Of a DNA stretch of 64,000 bases, positions 34,474 through 47,739 are shown piece after piece; position 1 is the stretch's first letter; every line of letters starts with the position of its first letter. The translations under genes were made by a program, and so were the position numbers. The stretch is from positions 14,698,047 through 14,762,046 of the forward strand of contig OX467087.1 of assembly GCA_950106755.1 (NCBI GenBank), read 5' to 3'. Source of the DNA: Climacium dendroides. Its lineage: Eukaryota > Streptophyta > Bryopsida > Hypnales > Climaciaceae. Under the pieces are notes generated by a model. It had not been told where the DNA came from. It did not search any database and worked only from the letters and a program-made list of their open reading frames with translations.

Positions 34474-34759
34474 CATTAGATGGGATTTGAGGCCTGTAGA
34501 AGGCCGTTTTAGGCCTATTCCTTCACTATTCCCTCTGTAGTGAGGAAACAACCAGCTATCAGAAAATAAAAATTTTAATAAAAATTTAGTTCATAGAATG
34601 CAAAAAAAAAGTTGAAAATTTTTAAAATTAAAAAAGAAATGACGTGGCTAGGTCTCAACCACGTCAGCCGACTGCGTTGTCGCTGCTATAGTAAAATTTG
34701 GTGAGTTCCCAGTGCATGATAACTCATGGCCTTCTGGAGGCCTCAAATCTCATCTAATG
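34474..34759. mobile_element. MITE-like element with ~32-bp inverted ends
   Basis: The left end CATTAGATGGGATTTGAGGCC and right end (reverse complement) CATTAGATGAGATTTGAGGCC match with few mismatches, continuing through an AGAAGGCC segment. Total 286 bp, no coding capacity, more GC-rich than its flanks. Class is uncertain because the target duplication is not obvious. Confidence 0.65.
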
Positions 34760-34799
34760 TTTATGTGAGTGTATATTGATAAGGTGGATTCTATGGAGT

Positions 34800-37700
34800 G
34801 TAGTCCTATCCATATCAAGAATTGTACTCAATATGGGATGGAGAATAGGGTAATTGCAAGAAATACATTTCTTCACTTTGCATCACACAGTGTATGTTCA
34901 TTTGTTTTTTAGCCATAACTTTTGTATTTAGGCTCCAAATGACTCAAGATTTATAGGTAAAGTACTCATGACTATTATATGCCTTGTCTATTTGTTTTTT
35001 GAAATTTTCAAAAATGTTGTATTGTCCAAAAATAGCCCCAAATTTTATGTCACACTTGCTAGTTTGTTTGTTTTCAAGAATTTTTTGGTACCCTCCAAAT
35101 GAATTTTGAGCTCAAATTTTGAGGAGATGGTTTGTAGTAGACTTATAGCTATTGTCTAATTGTTTGAAGGAATTATAAGAATATTTAATTTTATTTGGTG
35201 TAGAAGTCCATAAATTGAGCTCTTTTCATCTTGCATTTTGAAACATGTAAAATATTAATTTGGTCATTCTTTTGGAGAATGACCATCTCTATAGAGTTGT
35301 TACAAATGGTCAATTTTTATTTTATTATATTTTATTTATTTATCCTATTTTATACTAATCATACTACTAAATTCATAACTCCCTTTGTAATATCACAAAT
35401 GCTACCATTAATACTAGGGGCTCGTGCTTGCTATGCTACACATTCATTGTATCACATATTAATAAAAAAAATTTATATATTTGAATAGAATGCATGATAA
35501 TGATTTCAATAAGTCTTTAAAATAATTATTTTAATATTTTGTAAAAATATTTTCAATCATGCATACATAGAAATTGTATTTTCACACAATGTGATATTAT
35601 AGAAATAGAGTAGCAGTTCACAATCACTTCTATAATATCACTTTTTACAAAGGGTGATATTTAAAAAATAATATAGTCATTTCAATTGAGGTGATATTAA
35701 AGAGGATCCATAGGATGATATTATAGAGGTAGCAAATCCATTGCTTCTCTTGGCTTTACACTTCTTTGCACTTCTATGATTTTGTGCTTCTCTAAACTTT
35801 GAGCTTTCATGATTTCAATTTTCTATTGCTACTACAAATGATTTTGAGAAATTTATTCAATTGAAGCAATTTTGGATTCCACAACAATTAAGTTGTTCAC
35901 AAAGTTTTTGAAATTTCTAAGTTTTTCTTTTCAATTCTTCAATTTGGGTTGCCATTTTTTGTAACAATGGAGTCAAATTTTTAATGCATTTTAATGTATG
36001 TGTATCTTTTATAGTATTTACCATTGCATATGTTTCATTCACCATTCAATAAATATCTATTGTACATTTCAATATATGCTTACTTATAAAAAAATTATAC
36101 AAAGATTTTAGTCATTTTTATTCGAAGATTTATTGAAATTTTTGTTCTGCATTCTATCTAATACATAAAAATTCTTATAAAATTCCAATGATGAATGCGT
36201 AGCATAGCAAGCGCCAACTGCTAGTTAACTCCTAAAATCCCATTATCCCTTTGAAAGACAATGGATTTTGGGTAGGTTCTTATGGTCTCAATATTTGTTG
36301 TGATTTTCTAGGAACACACATTAGCTTTCCTAAATTATGATTTTTATTTCAATCAATCTCAAGGGGCAAACACTATGTAAAAAAAAAAATTTGATGGCAG
36401 AAAAAACCCTTTTGTCCCTTGAAAAAAACTTAAAGTAAAAATTTTAAAATTTTATTTTGTATAGAATATATTTTTATATACATGGAAAGATTTGATTCAT
36501 TCCTTTTGTATTTGTCATGAGAGTTGTGGACAATCTTGTTTTTTAGGCAATTAGAGCATATTCTTGAAAAAAATAACTTGTAGAATTCATTTTGACCTCA
36601 ATTTTCACAATTTTTCAAAAAAAAAGGTTTGTAAAATTAAAATCTTTTGCTAGAACAATCTCATTGTTGAGATTAGGGACACATCACACTATGGCTATCC
36701 AAGTTGAGAGGATGTGGGATTGAGTGGCCAAACTTTGTTGAGAGTCCAAAGAAATGAGCAATAAATAGGCAATAAATAATAGGAATTGGAGCCTTTGGCC
36801 TGCCATAGTGTGAAGCTTTTAAAGGCTAAGCCCAAAGTCCAAACCCTTGGTAATTAACTCCCCCAGCCTTTCAATTTGGATGGCCTAGATGTGAAGCCTC
36901 CAAAGGCTAAGCCAAAGTCCAAACTCTTAGCCATCTAATAGTTGAAATCTTGTCACAAGTCAACGGCCTTTCGACCATAGTTTGGACTTTCATTTTCAGC
37001 TGACCCAAACTTCCTTTTAGAGTTCGTTGCCATGTAGGCAATTTATTACCATGTAGGTAGTTGGAGAGCATGGGTCTTTGGACTTGGGTCTTCTAGTGTG
37101 AAGGGTCAAGAGGCCAAATTCTTGGTTTCTTGAAATTTGATTGGTGGAAATTCATGGCTTCTTGACCTTTGGTCATAGTGTGAAGTGTCTATTAGTGTAT
37201 TTCAATTCCATTTTAGAGCTAATAACAATTTAGATTTTCCTTCAACCTTGAACCTACTTCTATTTAACAAATTTTTAATGAATGAAAATGAATTCTTTAA
37301 AAAAAATTCCTAAAATCTCAACTCAATTTATTATTATATAAATTTAATTTAAAATCAATAAAATAAAAATTATAAGTTATGAAGGTTTAAAGCCAAATAA
37401 TGTAGTTGAGTAAGGTGCAAGAAAATTTGTTTCTTTTACTTTAAACACAAATATCTTGCAATTTACATGGTCAAAGTTTGTGAAATTTTTGCCACATATT
37501 TTTATATCAATCTAATAAAAGATTTTATATTTAAATTTTCAAAAAGCCCTTCTTCTTAAAAAACTTTTTTTCTCATTGCTATAGAAATGATAGTTTTGAG
37601 TAGTCTTTGATGGAAAAGAGGCCTTGGGAGTTTAGGGGTTAAAACATCAAAGTATCTATTTTCTTGAGATTTGACACTTTTTTTAGTTCTCCTATTTAGA

Positions 37701-39310
37701 AAATTTTCTATGCTTTCCTTTTGGTAATTACCTTCATTTTCAAATTGGTTTTTCAAATTTAAAGGGCTATTGAAAAAATCATGAGTAATGTTACAAATAC
37801 AACAAATAGTACAAATGTTTTTTGCAATCACCCATTAGCTCACAATCATTCTAAGTTTGAATTTTGTTACACTCTTGTAATCTTACACTTCATTATACAA
37901 CTACTTTATAACTAAAACAATATACATGTAAGATTTGGTGTTGATAATAAAGGCTAAAGTTGCAAGATAGTTATACATATTAACCCTTAGTTGTTCTATA
38001 ACCAATTGTGGTAGACACTTTTTTCTTTTAATGATTTTGGCCTCCATAGCTACCTGCAAACTAAAACTCCTCATAATTTTAATCTCATTAATATAAATGA
38101 TATCATTAAAAAAAATTCATGTCTAATTAAATCTAAAAATTAATTTCAAATTTTTAATTCTTCAAAAAATGAATTTTAAAGTAGTTTTTTGAGTTGTCCA
38201 CCTTGCTTGCAGAGCAATGAATATAACATATCATTCAACAACATTTTAACCACGTATTCAAGAGCTAAAAAAAAGGTATCTTCTTAAAGCGATTCCTAAG
38301 GCACATGTTGTGTCAAAATTTTAAAGAGACAAATAAAAACCTAGTTTGTAGTGAGCTCCCAAAATGCTATTATTGCCAAAATACATTGTTTGGATCTTCA
38401 AGGAACCTTATACAACATATAGTGAAATTCACAATGTCAAAGCTTTTGAGTTTTGAAATTTCTCTTATTTTTGGAATATTTTCTTCCTATAAGTTAATAG
38501 GATTAAAAGTATTTTTACATAAATGAACCAATGTCCCCAAACAAAAATTTCTTTACTTTAGAGTTCAAATACTTACTTCCGGGCAAAAAATTTCCCTCAT
38601 GGTTTACATAAGTTGAACATGATATCATGTAATTAAAGGATCAAAAAATTAGTTTTTTTTTTCTTGATTTGATACAATTGAATTATAGATATGGCAATTA
38701 TGAGTGATTTTAATGAAAAAGAAGCCTTGTACCCTTGCTACTTTAGAGATTACTACTTTAGGGGGTCAGGTTTTAAACTTTATATGATTTTTATATCTTC
38801 TTTTGACTCTCCCCTTCCACTATGACTAAAGCTAAGACTATAGGAGAATGCTTGCAAATGTGAGAAAGTACAATATTGAGGATATAGATTGATTCTTGAA
38901 TGGGTTTTTCTTGGAGGACATTGCTCAAGGAAGTGATTGTGGGTAAAATGACAAACATTGTTTACCTTGGGTTGCAAATCCTAATTATAGTAAGAAAAAC
39001 AAATATTTGAAAGTTTACAACTCTGCAATTTAGAAATGATAGTTTTGGTGTGGTGTTTGATAAAACATGGTCAGATAGCTTTTGGGATTACAAAATCTAA
39101 TCAACAAAAATAAGACAGAAGTTTACAATATAAATGGCGTGCAATCCTTGCAGCAACTCATTTATATTGATGATAAACATTCAACAAAAATTCTGATTGA
39201 TTTAACTTTAATTTGGCATGGGTGATTCCATTTGAGCACGCTGTGCTAGCGATGGTTTCACCAATTCAACAGTAATCCATCAACAATGGTAAGTGAAATT
39301 GAGCCAACCA
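34800..39310. repeat. AT-rich repeat arm left of the BURP unit
   Basis: Several stretches recur in inverted orientation at 44425-47220 and in direct orientation at 47740-49290. The clearest is 39110-39310 (contains TGCAATCCTTGCAG, CCATTTGAGCACGC and TTTCACCAATTCAA), matched inverted at 44425-44610. Others are 38860-39060 against 44800-45060, and 34860-34990 against parts of 46550-46660 and 47060-47200. No gene is supported. The arms are diverged and interrupted, so borders are approximate. Confidence 0.6.
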
Positions 39311-40892
39311 CTCCACTTTCAATCACAGGAAATGGATACCAATATTTATTAATCACTTGAATGAGTTCTTCACATGCATGTATTTCGAATGCATGTCTTC
39401 AGCCCTCCAGGCTCACCGGAGATCCACGGCAAAGAACTAATGCCCCAAGATGATTTAGCATCTGACTAATTCTATACACATTGATGCCTCGCATTAACAA
39501 TGCCAGTTATCGAACATTGAAATGCTTGCGTATTCGCCCGGACAAATTACCGATGAAGCTCGAAGGTAATTATCCAGTACGTACGCACATTATATTTGCC
39601 TCACGCATAATTACATGTATACTGGTAAGTGAAATTAAGAAACCATCATTCAGCTTCTGATCAGATGTTTTTGCAATTACATAGGTAGAGCTGTTGGATT
39701 TCGAGTAGAGAAATGTTTGGCTTGGCGTCTCGGCTGTTAGTCGGTCGGTCGAGTTGTTAGTACTTAGTGCAGTTCACGTTAGGATTGCCTGAGTGAGTGT
39801 TTGCGACACCGGCCCGTACTTGAAATTCGTGAGTGGATGGGGACATCATGCGATTCAACGTGCCACAGTGTCACGGACTGAACATTTGGCAACATATATA
39901 CATGCGCCATAACTTAGTTCACATTCGAAGAATGAAATGCAACAGGGGCTTGCTAATTATGTGTTTCATTTGAATGATCCAGTCTGGGAATTTGATTACC
40001 CAACTTACGATCGATCACTTTTAGCTGACCAAGGCGTGTTAGTAAACCCCAGCGCGCCTTTCGATCCGATCGAAAATAATGTATGATTACCACTTTATGG
40101 CCATCTTAACGTTCGTCGACATCCAATTGAATTTTGACCAGTCACTGTCGTACGTAAATAGCGTCGCTGGCTGATTCTGTGTATTTGGGCGAAAAAAGAG
40201 TCGCTCTGAATGACGAACCGTGTGGGCCTGCAGCTGCAGCTAGCTAGACACGAAAGTGATTGGGCATTTCTACCTTGATCAGGGGGAGAGCAATTCAAAC
40301 GAAGGGTAAAACTCCACGACAGCAGCCAGGCCACATGGATAGATGCTAGCTCGATAATATCCCAACTGAAGCCCAAAGAATCCAGCAACAAGATTCGAAG
40401 GTCGGCCAGAACTCACATCAGGGAAAGCCAATGCAGGTGGCAATGCAGGTGGGTGGCTGCTCCCCATGACCCACAGTGGCCTGCAGCCCAAGCCAATCGC
40501 ACGCAACAGAACTATCCTGGAGATAGCCCCTGCGCAACTCAAGGGGTCTGCTTTTTGAGCTAGATCCCGATGCAGTTCTATCGCCTGCAGCAATTAAACT
40601 GGTCCAGGAGCTCATGAGCCAGCTGCTCACAAGATCGTTCTCCAAGTCGTTGTCAATTCGGAAGCAGTCAAGGCGAGCCAGGGCTGGCCCGGAATCATGA
40701 AGGATCCAGGATCAATCAAGCGCCTGGAGGCGGGGGATGCAGCACGCTAGTGGGGGCCGGACCTCAATGATCCGTGACTCAGGCCAGGCCACCCTTCACA
40801 AGCAAGCTAGTAGGTCAAGCTAGCTAGAGTACGCCAAGAAAACTGAAAATGAAACAATTCTGAATTAAAAATTCGAGGGCGGTTAAGTTACC
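39311..40892 (+). repeat. Upstream region of BURP gene, duplicated at about 49290-50905
   Basis: The sequence is alignable in patches with the region upstream of the SABATH gene, for example the stretch with GATTGGGCATTTCTACC (40258 and 50262) and the CCCCATGACCCACAGTGGC stretch (40464 and 50459). No coding sequence recognised; probably promoter and upstream DNA. Confidence 0.65.
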
Positions 40893-40899
40893 TATAAAT
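40893..40899 (+). promoter_or_regulatory. TATA box of the BURP gene
   Basis: TATAAAT, about 170 bp before the start codon at 41065. The duplicated region at about 50904 has the weaker TATAGATA at the same place. Confidence 0.55.
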
Positions 40900-41064
40900 G
40901 CAAGGCCTCCCTGCACTCCCAATCTCACTGCCTTCCTGACTGAACTTGCGTATCCACTTCAGTAGTCGTGTAGCTCTTGAGTGCACTTGCTTCGCCTCCG
41001 TGTGCTTGCTTTCGACCATTCCTTGGCAGTCCGTGGCTGCCCGTTCAGGTCCCTCTTCCGCAGC

Positions 41065-42491
41065 ATGGCTAGCATGGCTGAGCAGTGGAGCGTGATGGTC
41101 GTCTTGAGGACCCTCTTCATCATAGCCGCGGTCACGACCGTAAGTAGTCCATCATGCACTCACTGGGTCGATCGAATACCATACTATTTGAATTCCTCTG
41201 CTTTTGTCATGTCAGTGATTGACTTGGAGCTTGCTAGAATGCATGCATGCCCGTTAACTGATGCTAGCCACACTTAATTTGGATATATGCTCTGACTTGA
41301 GGATTCATCAGAAGGTGCTCTCATCCCATTCCATGTAGCTAGCAAGCTCTGCATGTTCTCGATCGATGAATGGGAAAGGAAACGCGCGTACGAAATTGGA
41401 TGCACCAGTCATACGATCGAATTTGTTGATTCATTTGGCTTTCAACAGATTAGTCCGGCATGTGCAATGATTGCTTGTGGTCATTAGGAGTGGAGATTCA
41501 CCGAATAAAGAGCTCTATTGATCGATCGATCCGCGAAGCGAAGTGAACTAATTGGTGAATCGATTCCTTGTATTCCATCTGACTGATCACGATGTTCATT
41601 CTCATGCACTGGCAGGTGGCCGGAGCGAGGCCCGTCTTCACCGGTGAACGAACGGACGCTGCCAAAGTAGCTGCAATTTGCAGCTCCAACGGTCTGGTAT
41701 GCCCCGAGGGCACCCTCCAAACGGCGTCGTCCTCCAAGGCCGCGGGCGTCCAGCGCGACCACTCCATCAGTACCATCAATGACTTCCAGAGGGATTTTTT
41801 CCTGGAGTCCGCACTGGTGGTGAGCGGCACGATGACGCTCGACGCAAACCTCCGCGATGAAGTCCCCAAGCGGCCCTTCCTGACGGCGTCCTCCGCCACC
41901 CAGTTGCCCGCAATCACCTCCTCCAACGCCGTGGCGCTCGTCCGGCACTTCGGCGTGCCTCTCAACAGCGACCTGGCCACGGCCACCGCCACCGCCGCGT
42001 ACTTGTGCGGCTACGGCGCGCTGCCGGGAGAGGAGATGAGCTGCGCCGCCTCCAGCGACGCCGTGGCCAAGTTCGTGTCCTCCGAACTGGGCTCCAAGGT
42101 GAAGGTGCTGTCCACCACCAACACGCCAGCGCTCGCCCCCGGCGCCGCGAATGCCAAGGCCCCCGTCACCATCACGGGCTTCCGGAAAGGCTCCGTGGCC
42201 GAGGGCCAGAAGATCGTGGTGTGCCACGTCGTGAACTTCCCGTCGGCCCTTTACTATTGCCACCGCGTGACGGGCACCAAAGTGATCACCGCCACGCTCC
42301 AGACCCGCGGCTCCCACGCCAACATCCAGGCCGTGGGCGTGTGCCACATCGACACTTCCCTGTGGCTCAGCACCCACCCGGCCTTCAGCGCGCTCAACAT
42401 TCCCCGCGGCGACGAAGCGTGCCACTGGCTCGTCGAGTCGGACCTCGTCTTCGTACCCACCACCGCCGACGCCGACGCCCAGATGGAGTGA
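41065..42491 (+). CDS. BURP-domain protein
   Basis: Proposed CDS join(41065..41139, 41616..42491), 316 residues, with a GTAAGT donor and CAG acceptor. Exon 1 gives a short hydrophobic signal peptide (MASMAEQWSVMVVLRTLFII). The BURP domain covers the rest: FFLESALVVSGTMTL at its start, a Cys pair region (YLCGYG...GEEMSC), then four CH motifs. Their spacing is CH-x10-CH-x26-CH-x24-CH (VVCHVV, YYCHRV, GVCHID, EACHWL), very near the family rule CH-x10-CH-x25-27-CH-x25-26-CH. BURP proteins are plant-specific secreted or wall-associated proteins; some are polygalacturonase beta subunits or copper-dependent peptide cyclases. There is little sequence between signal peptide and domain and no repeat region, so the subgroup is undefined. 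Very GC-rich; no breaks seen. Confidence 0.9.
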
Positions 42492-43135
42492 GCGAGAAAT
42501 TCTACCGCTGGCTGTTGATCGAATCCTCCCTTCCGTGCCTGCAGCTATGTCTCTGCATGGGGCTGGCTTCTGGCATGGCTGGGGGATGGAAAATGCATGA
42601 ATCGATCAGCAGCAGCGAGGGTCGTCGCTTCCTACAGCGCGCACTTACAGTACGTGCGTGTGGCGGGAGTGGTGAAGTTTGATATGTTAAATGTGCTTCC
42701 AGTGTGTGTGATGTCTGTTATTTCCTTGTCATTTCGGCCTCTATCAGTGTCCGTGTGGTGCTCTGCACTGTGTGCGAATCCGTGGATTTCATCCAACCGC
42801 CATGGCATGGACGACCTCTAGCTCTGACCACAGATCGACTGACTGGTGGTCAGGGTGGAGGTTGCCGAGCCCTTGGAAGAGAATGGGTGGGATTGGGATT
42901 CGTGGAGTGTCCTGAGCAGCTGTACGTTAGTATGCAGGCTTAAGAGTTCAAGAGAGGATAGTCCTGGCTAGTTCAGGGGTTTGGATGGTGGCAGGGACTA
43001 TTTATTCATCGGAGCTTGACGAATTAAGCCTGCAATGGCCTACATGTACGACTGACGTGAGTCATCTCGGCCAGATTGATGACCACCCTCTCAGTTGCTT
43101 TTGTGTGAATAAACTGGCCCCTTTTATTGTTCGCA
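42492..43135 (+). promoter_or_regulatory. BURP 3' untranslated region with AATAAA signal
   Basis: AATAAA at 43108-43113 follows TTTTGTGTG. The whole stretch from the BURP stop codon onward is repeated at 53352-54000, with the signal again at 53906-53911. Confidence 0.5.
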
Positions 43136-43645
43136 ACTAGCAATGGCTTGGAATGGAAGTGTGTTCTCGTTCTATAATAATGGCTTCTGATGATGTTCAT
43201 TGATAGAATGATGTAGTTTGCATGTTCAAATAGCTACCTTGTGGTGAACTGAATGTGGAAAATCATGCTCGGGAGATACGACTTGGTCTTTGTTGGCGGA
43301 GGTTAGTTTCTGGACGGTGCTTCCATGAGGAGCTCGATCGTCAGATTGATTGAAGCGGAGATCACTACGACAACAATCGATCATGTTCGACAAGTAATTG
43401 TAAATTTTCATTTTATTCAGTAGAATGAGGCAAAAGATCTTGACTACTTTGGTGGTAATATACATGTCCAAAATGTCAGAGTCAAGAGCATGAATATGGA
43501 CACATTGTTCAAGGTGCCTAAGTATGTGTATAGCTTTCGAAAGGCATGTCAGTCATAAGCTCGGGCTTCACTGGGGGAACTCGAATCGAAGACAGGGGGC
43601 TTCTAAGGACCCTGGTGCCTTCCCCAAGGAGATTCACTTTGGTGA

Positions 43646-44391
43646 TTAAGCGTCGGAAGTAGTGTTCAAGCTGGATCCAAAATCCATTCTGAGTAGCCTG
43701 GTGAGTGCAAAAAGTATTATGGGATCAATCATGCAGTGAGTGAATGGTTGCATTGAGTTCTCAGGGGCAGAGAACAATTGTTTGTATCTCTGCAGCACTG
43801 ATCTTACAAGTACCATTGCCTTCCTGCCTTGATTCTGTGATTGAGGTGGAACGAACAAGAGATATTCTGTGGCAAGCACTCTATATTTAAGTAATGCTGG
43901 TGCCCCCGGGAAATTGGATAAATTCAGAAGTGCTTGATGAAGAGCTCTGCCATCGTGACTGCAATTCCACGTTTCTCGCTCCTGCAACGATGCACACATT
44001 TATGAAGAGAGTTTACTCCGACATTTATGATCGTGCCTTGAAGTACTCCATCAAGATTCAATGCTACAAGAAACACTGGGCTTGGGAGCTTACATCAGCC
44101 GTTGATGGAAACTGTACCACTGCTCATATTTCCCCTATTCAAATAGACGATTGGATCCGTGAGAGCATCCGCAACTTCACCAGCATAGCAATCTCGCAGA
44201 AATTTCGTGCCAGCCCTTCTCATCACCATGAAACTTCCAGTATAACCGTCATCCGGCCTCAGGTTGATGTGCGCGCCTCCTCAATTCCCAGGACTGGCAC
44301 TGGAAAGGTTTCAATTGTTGAAATCGAAGCTTGCGATAAGGACCAGCGCCTGCTGCCAAAGGAGGTTGCTCTCGCAGATTCCCACAAATAG
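43646..44391. pseudogene. Unidentified gene remnant, copy 1
   Basis: This stretch is shared with 54405-55200. A minus-strand frame (43999-43646) with PPQSQNQGRKAMVLVRSVLQ and THCMIDPIILFALTRL, and a plus-strand frame (43894-44391) with IAISQKFRASPSHHHETSS and VEIEACD, are both partly kept in the two copies. I cannot tell which strand was coding. No family recognised. Confidence 0.35.
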
Positions 44392-44424
44392 ATTCAGAAA
44401 CTTGCTCTCAAGTCAATACTAAGT

Positions 44425-47220
44425 GGGTGCGTACGTGGTTGGCTCCATTTCACTCTCAAAATTTGTTGATGGACTGCTATTGAATTGGTGAAACGATCGC
44501 TTACACAGCGTGCTCAAATGGATTGATCACCCATGCAAAAATTAAATCAGAATTTTCGCTGAATGTTGATCATCAAACTTAATCATTACTGCAAGGATTG
44601 CACACCATTTATAACCGATATTTCGTTGAAACGGTTGTATTCCCCAAACTTAGCGCTCTTCAGTTTAGACCGTGCGGTCAGAAATCTATCACTAGTCCTA
44701 GACTTTAGGGCCAAAGAAGGAATTGAATGGAAAAATGGTTGATTTCACATGCAATTTTAACAAAATTTCCCATTATATATTGTAAACTTCTGACTTATTT
44801 GCAATGTTTAGATTTTATGGTCCCCAAAGTTCTATACCAACCATGTTTTATCAAACATTCAAACACCATTGTCTCCAAAATTGTCATTATTTCTAAATTA
44901 CAAATAACACAACTATATAACCTTGGTTTTTTTTTACTATAATTAGGATTTGCAACCCAGGGTAAACAATGTTTGTGAAACCACAATCACTTCCTTGAGC
45001 AACATCTCACAAAAAACCTATTCAAGAATCAAATGTTGCTTCAATGTTTTCAATGTTGTACATTCTCACATTTGAAGGCATTTTCCCATAGTCTCGGTCT
45101 TAGTCTTAGTCTTGGTCTTGGTAGAGACGGGAAAAAGATATAAAAACTACGTGAAGTCTAAAACCTTAACCTCCATAAGTAGCAAGGCCTCTTTTTTGTC
45201 AAAAAACATTCGTAATCGCCATTTCTATAATTCTATTGCATTTAGTCAAAAACACAAAAAAAAAAAATTTTGAATATTGAATTATTTATAGGATCTCATA
45301 GTCAATGTATATAAAAATATGATGGAAATTTTGAGGGAAGTTTGAGTGCATAAATTAAACGATATTAGCAATTGACTTTAAAATAAAAATAAATAAAAAT
45401 AAAAGTTATTTAGTGACATTACCTCACTTGATAATAAGATTTTTATCTCCTAAAAACTTGTCTTTAGAGAATGTTCTATGAGAAGGAATTTTAAAAGCTT
45501 TGACCATGTACATTTCAAGATAAATGAAATAAAAATTAGCCATTTATAACAATTCTATGGAGATGATCATTCACTAAAAGAACCACCAAAATAATATTTT
45601 ACTATTTTTATATACTTCAAGATGCAAGTAGAAATTAGCCCACTTTGTGGACTTCTACACAATTAACCCCTAAAGCACTAAACTGCATTTTTTGGCAACA
45701 TAGCAATTTTAGATAGCTCTATACAAACAAAATTTTCATTCTTTATTGCTGAAATTTTCACACAATATTTTCACAAGCTATAGCTTCAAAGCCTAACAAT
45801 TTTCATAACTTTTGATTACATAGTTAAAAAGTTATTGTGCAATATGTCATATTCATTGCTTTGTAGGCAGCCCAAGTAGCTCAAAAAACTACTTTTAAAA
45901 TCACTTTTCAAAAAAATTAAAATTTGAAATTGGTTCTCTAGATTTAAATATTAGTAGAGAGCTTTGAATCATTATATTTTAATTAATGAGATAAAAGTTA
46001 TGAGGAGTTTTAGTTTGTGGGTAGGTATAGAGTTTTTATAACCATAACTACATGCAAACTAAAACTCCTCGTAACTTTGGCAACATCAATCAAAATGGAA
46101 TGATTTAAAGCTTCCCATTTAAATATAAATTTAGAGAACCAATTTCAAATTTTATTTTTTTGAAAAGTGATTTTTAAAAAAGTTTTTTGAGCTACCCAAG
46201 CTACTTACCAAGCCATGTAAACAACATATTGTGCAATAACTTTTTAACCATGTAATCAAAAGTTATAAAAATTGTCAAGCCTTGAAGCTATTCCTTAAAA
46301 AAATGTTGTGTGAAAATTTTAGCAAAAAGAATAAAAGTACTATTTGTAGTGAGCTACCTAAAATTGTCGTGTCGCCAAAAAACGCAATTTTTACCTTTAG
46401 GAGTTAACTAATTTAGAATTCCTATATTAGACAATAGCTATAAATCTATTAGAAGGTCATCTCCTCCAAAATTTAGTGTGAAATTTGTTTTGGGGGGGAT
46501 GAAATAGTACTAACCCCCTCTCTAGATTGACTTAGGAATAGTAGATCATAAGTACCTTATCTATAAATCTTGAATCATTGGGAGCCAAAACACAAAAGTT
46601 ATGGCCAAGAAACAAATCAACATATATGGTAAGATGCAAAATCATAGGACATGTGTTAAGGTTTCTCTTGCAATCATCTAGTAGCAAAACTAGAAAAGTG
46701 CCAAGTCTCAAGAAAATAAATAATAAAAAAATTTAATTTATAAAAAATAGCATAAAATAATTGAAAATTAAAACTAAAATTGGCCATTTGCAACAACTTT
46801 ATTCAAAAATGGTCATTCACCAAAAAAAAGAAGTATTATTTTATATTTTTTGTAATGCAAGCAAAAAAAATGATTTTGTAGACTTTTATAATTACAAATT
46901 AACTATTTTAAGAATTCATTTGAAAAGTAGCTATATCTTTTCTAAATTTAACTCCAAATTCATTTTTTTGGATACTGAATGGTTAAAAAATAAAACCAAA
47001 TTGTCAACTATGACAAAAATAGAGGGCTATTTGGGAATAATAAAACATTTTTGAGATATGCATTTTATGAAAAATTTAAAGATGTATAATAGTCATGAGT
47101 ACCTTATGTATAAATCTTGAGTCATTTGGAGCCAAAATTCAACAATTTGGGTCAAAAAACAACTTAGCATGCATGGTGTGATAGATTGTAGTACAAGTGT
47201 TTCTTGCAATCACTCCTTGC
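44425..47220. repeat. AT-rich repeat arm right of the BURP unit (inverted relative to 34.8-39.3 kb)
   Basis: 44425-44610 is the reverse complement, with modest divergence, of 39110-39310. 44800-45060 matches 38860-39060 inverted. 46440-46660 and 47060-47200 match the 34.8-35.2 kb region inverted. Contains the foldback element at 45663-46407. No gene is supported. Confidence 0.6.
45663..46407. mobile_element. Foldback element, 745 bp, with ~365-bp inverted arms
   Basis: It opens TTAACCCCTAAAG and closes CTTTAGGAGTTAA. The two halves are reverse complements of each other with moderate divergence around a centre near 46030 (GTTATGAGGAGTTTTAGTTTG against CAAACTAAAACTCCTCGTAAC). A single half-copy is found in direct orientation at about 38050-38390. 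No coding potential. Confidence 0.7.
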
Positions 47221-47739
47221 AATTTACATAGTCAAAGCTCTTAAAATATCTTCCTCACATTTTTATAAGTCTAGTATAAGATCTTGTGGATGAATATGCA
47301 AAATACTATTACATTGGGGAGGCTTTAATCACTACTTAAATGTTGCTTTTAACAATACAAGAATATCAAAACTTAACTTAACAAACATTGGCTTATAACA
47401 TTGCTTTAATATTGATACCAATTTAGGTTCATCTGTAGCGTTGCTTTAGCAATGTTTGAATTTTGCATTGGAAATGCTTGTTCTTATCTTGTATGAAATG
47501 TTTTCAATGAATATTCTATTCTTCAAACATAATTGAATGATATTTTTCATAAAAAGATAATAAATATATATTTTATCATTATCTATTATATTATCATATA
47601 ATATAATATTTTGTATAAAATATTAAAGTCTTATATAATATTATATTGCATACAATGTACAACATACTATATCATGTTCTATACATGAATAAATTATATA
47701 TAGAAATGCACATTATATAATATAGTATAATACTTAGTG
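47221..47739. other. AT-rich intergenic DNA
   Basis: Contains low-complexity ATATAAT-type runs (47570-47720). No gene seen. Confidence 0.4.

Noticed and set aside
41484..42682. Open frames of 313 (minus) and 225 (plus) codons over the BURP exon
   Set aside because: Both are alternative-frame shadows of the GC-rich BURP coding sequence.
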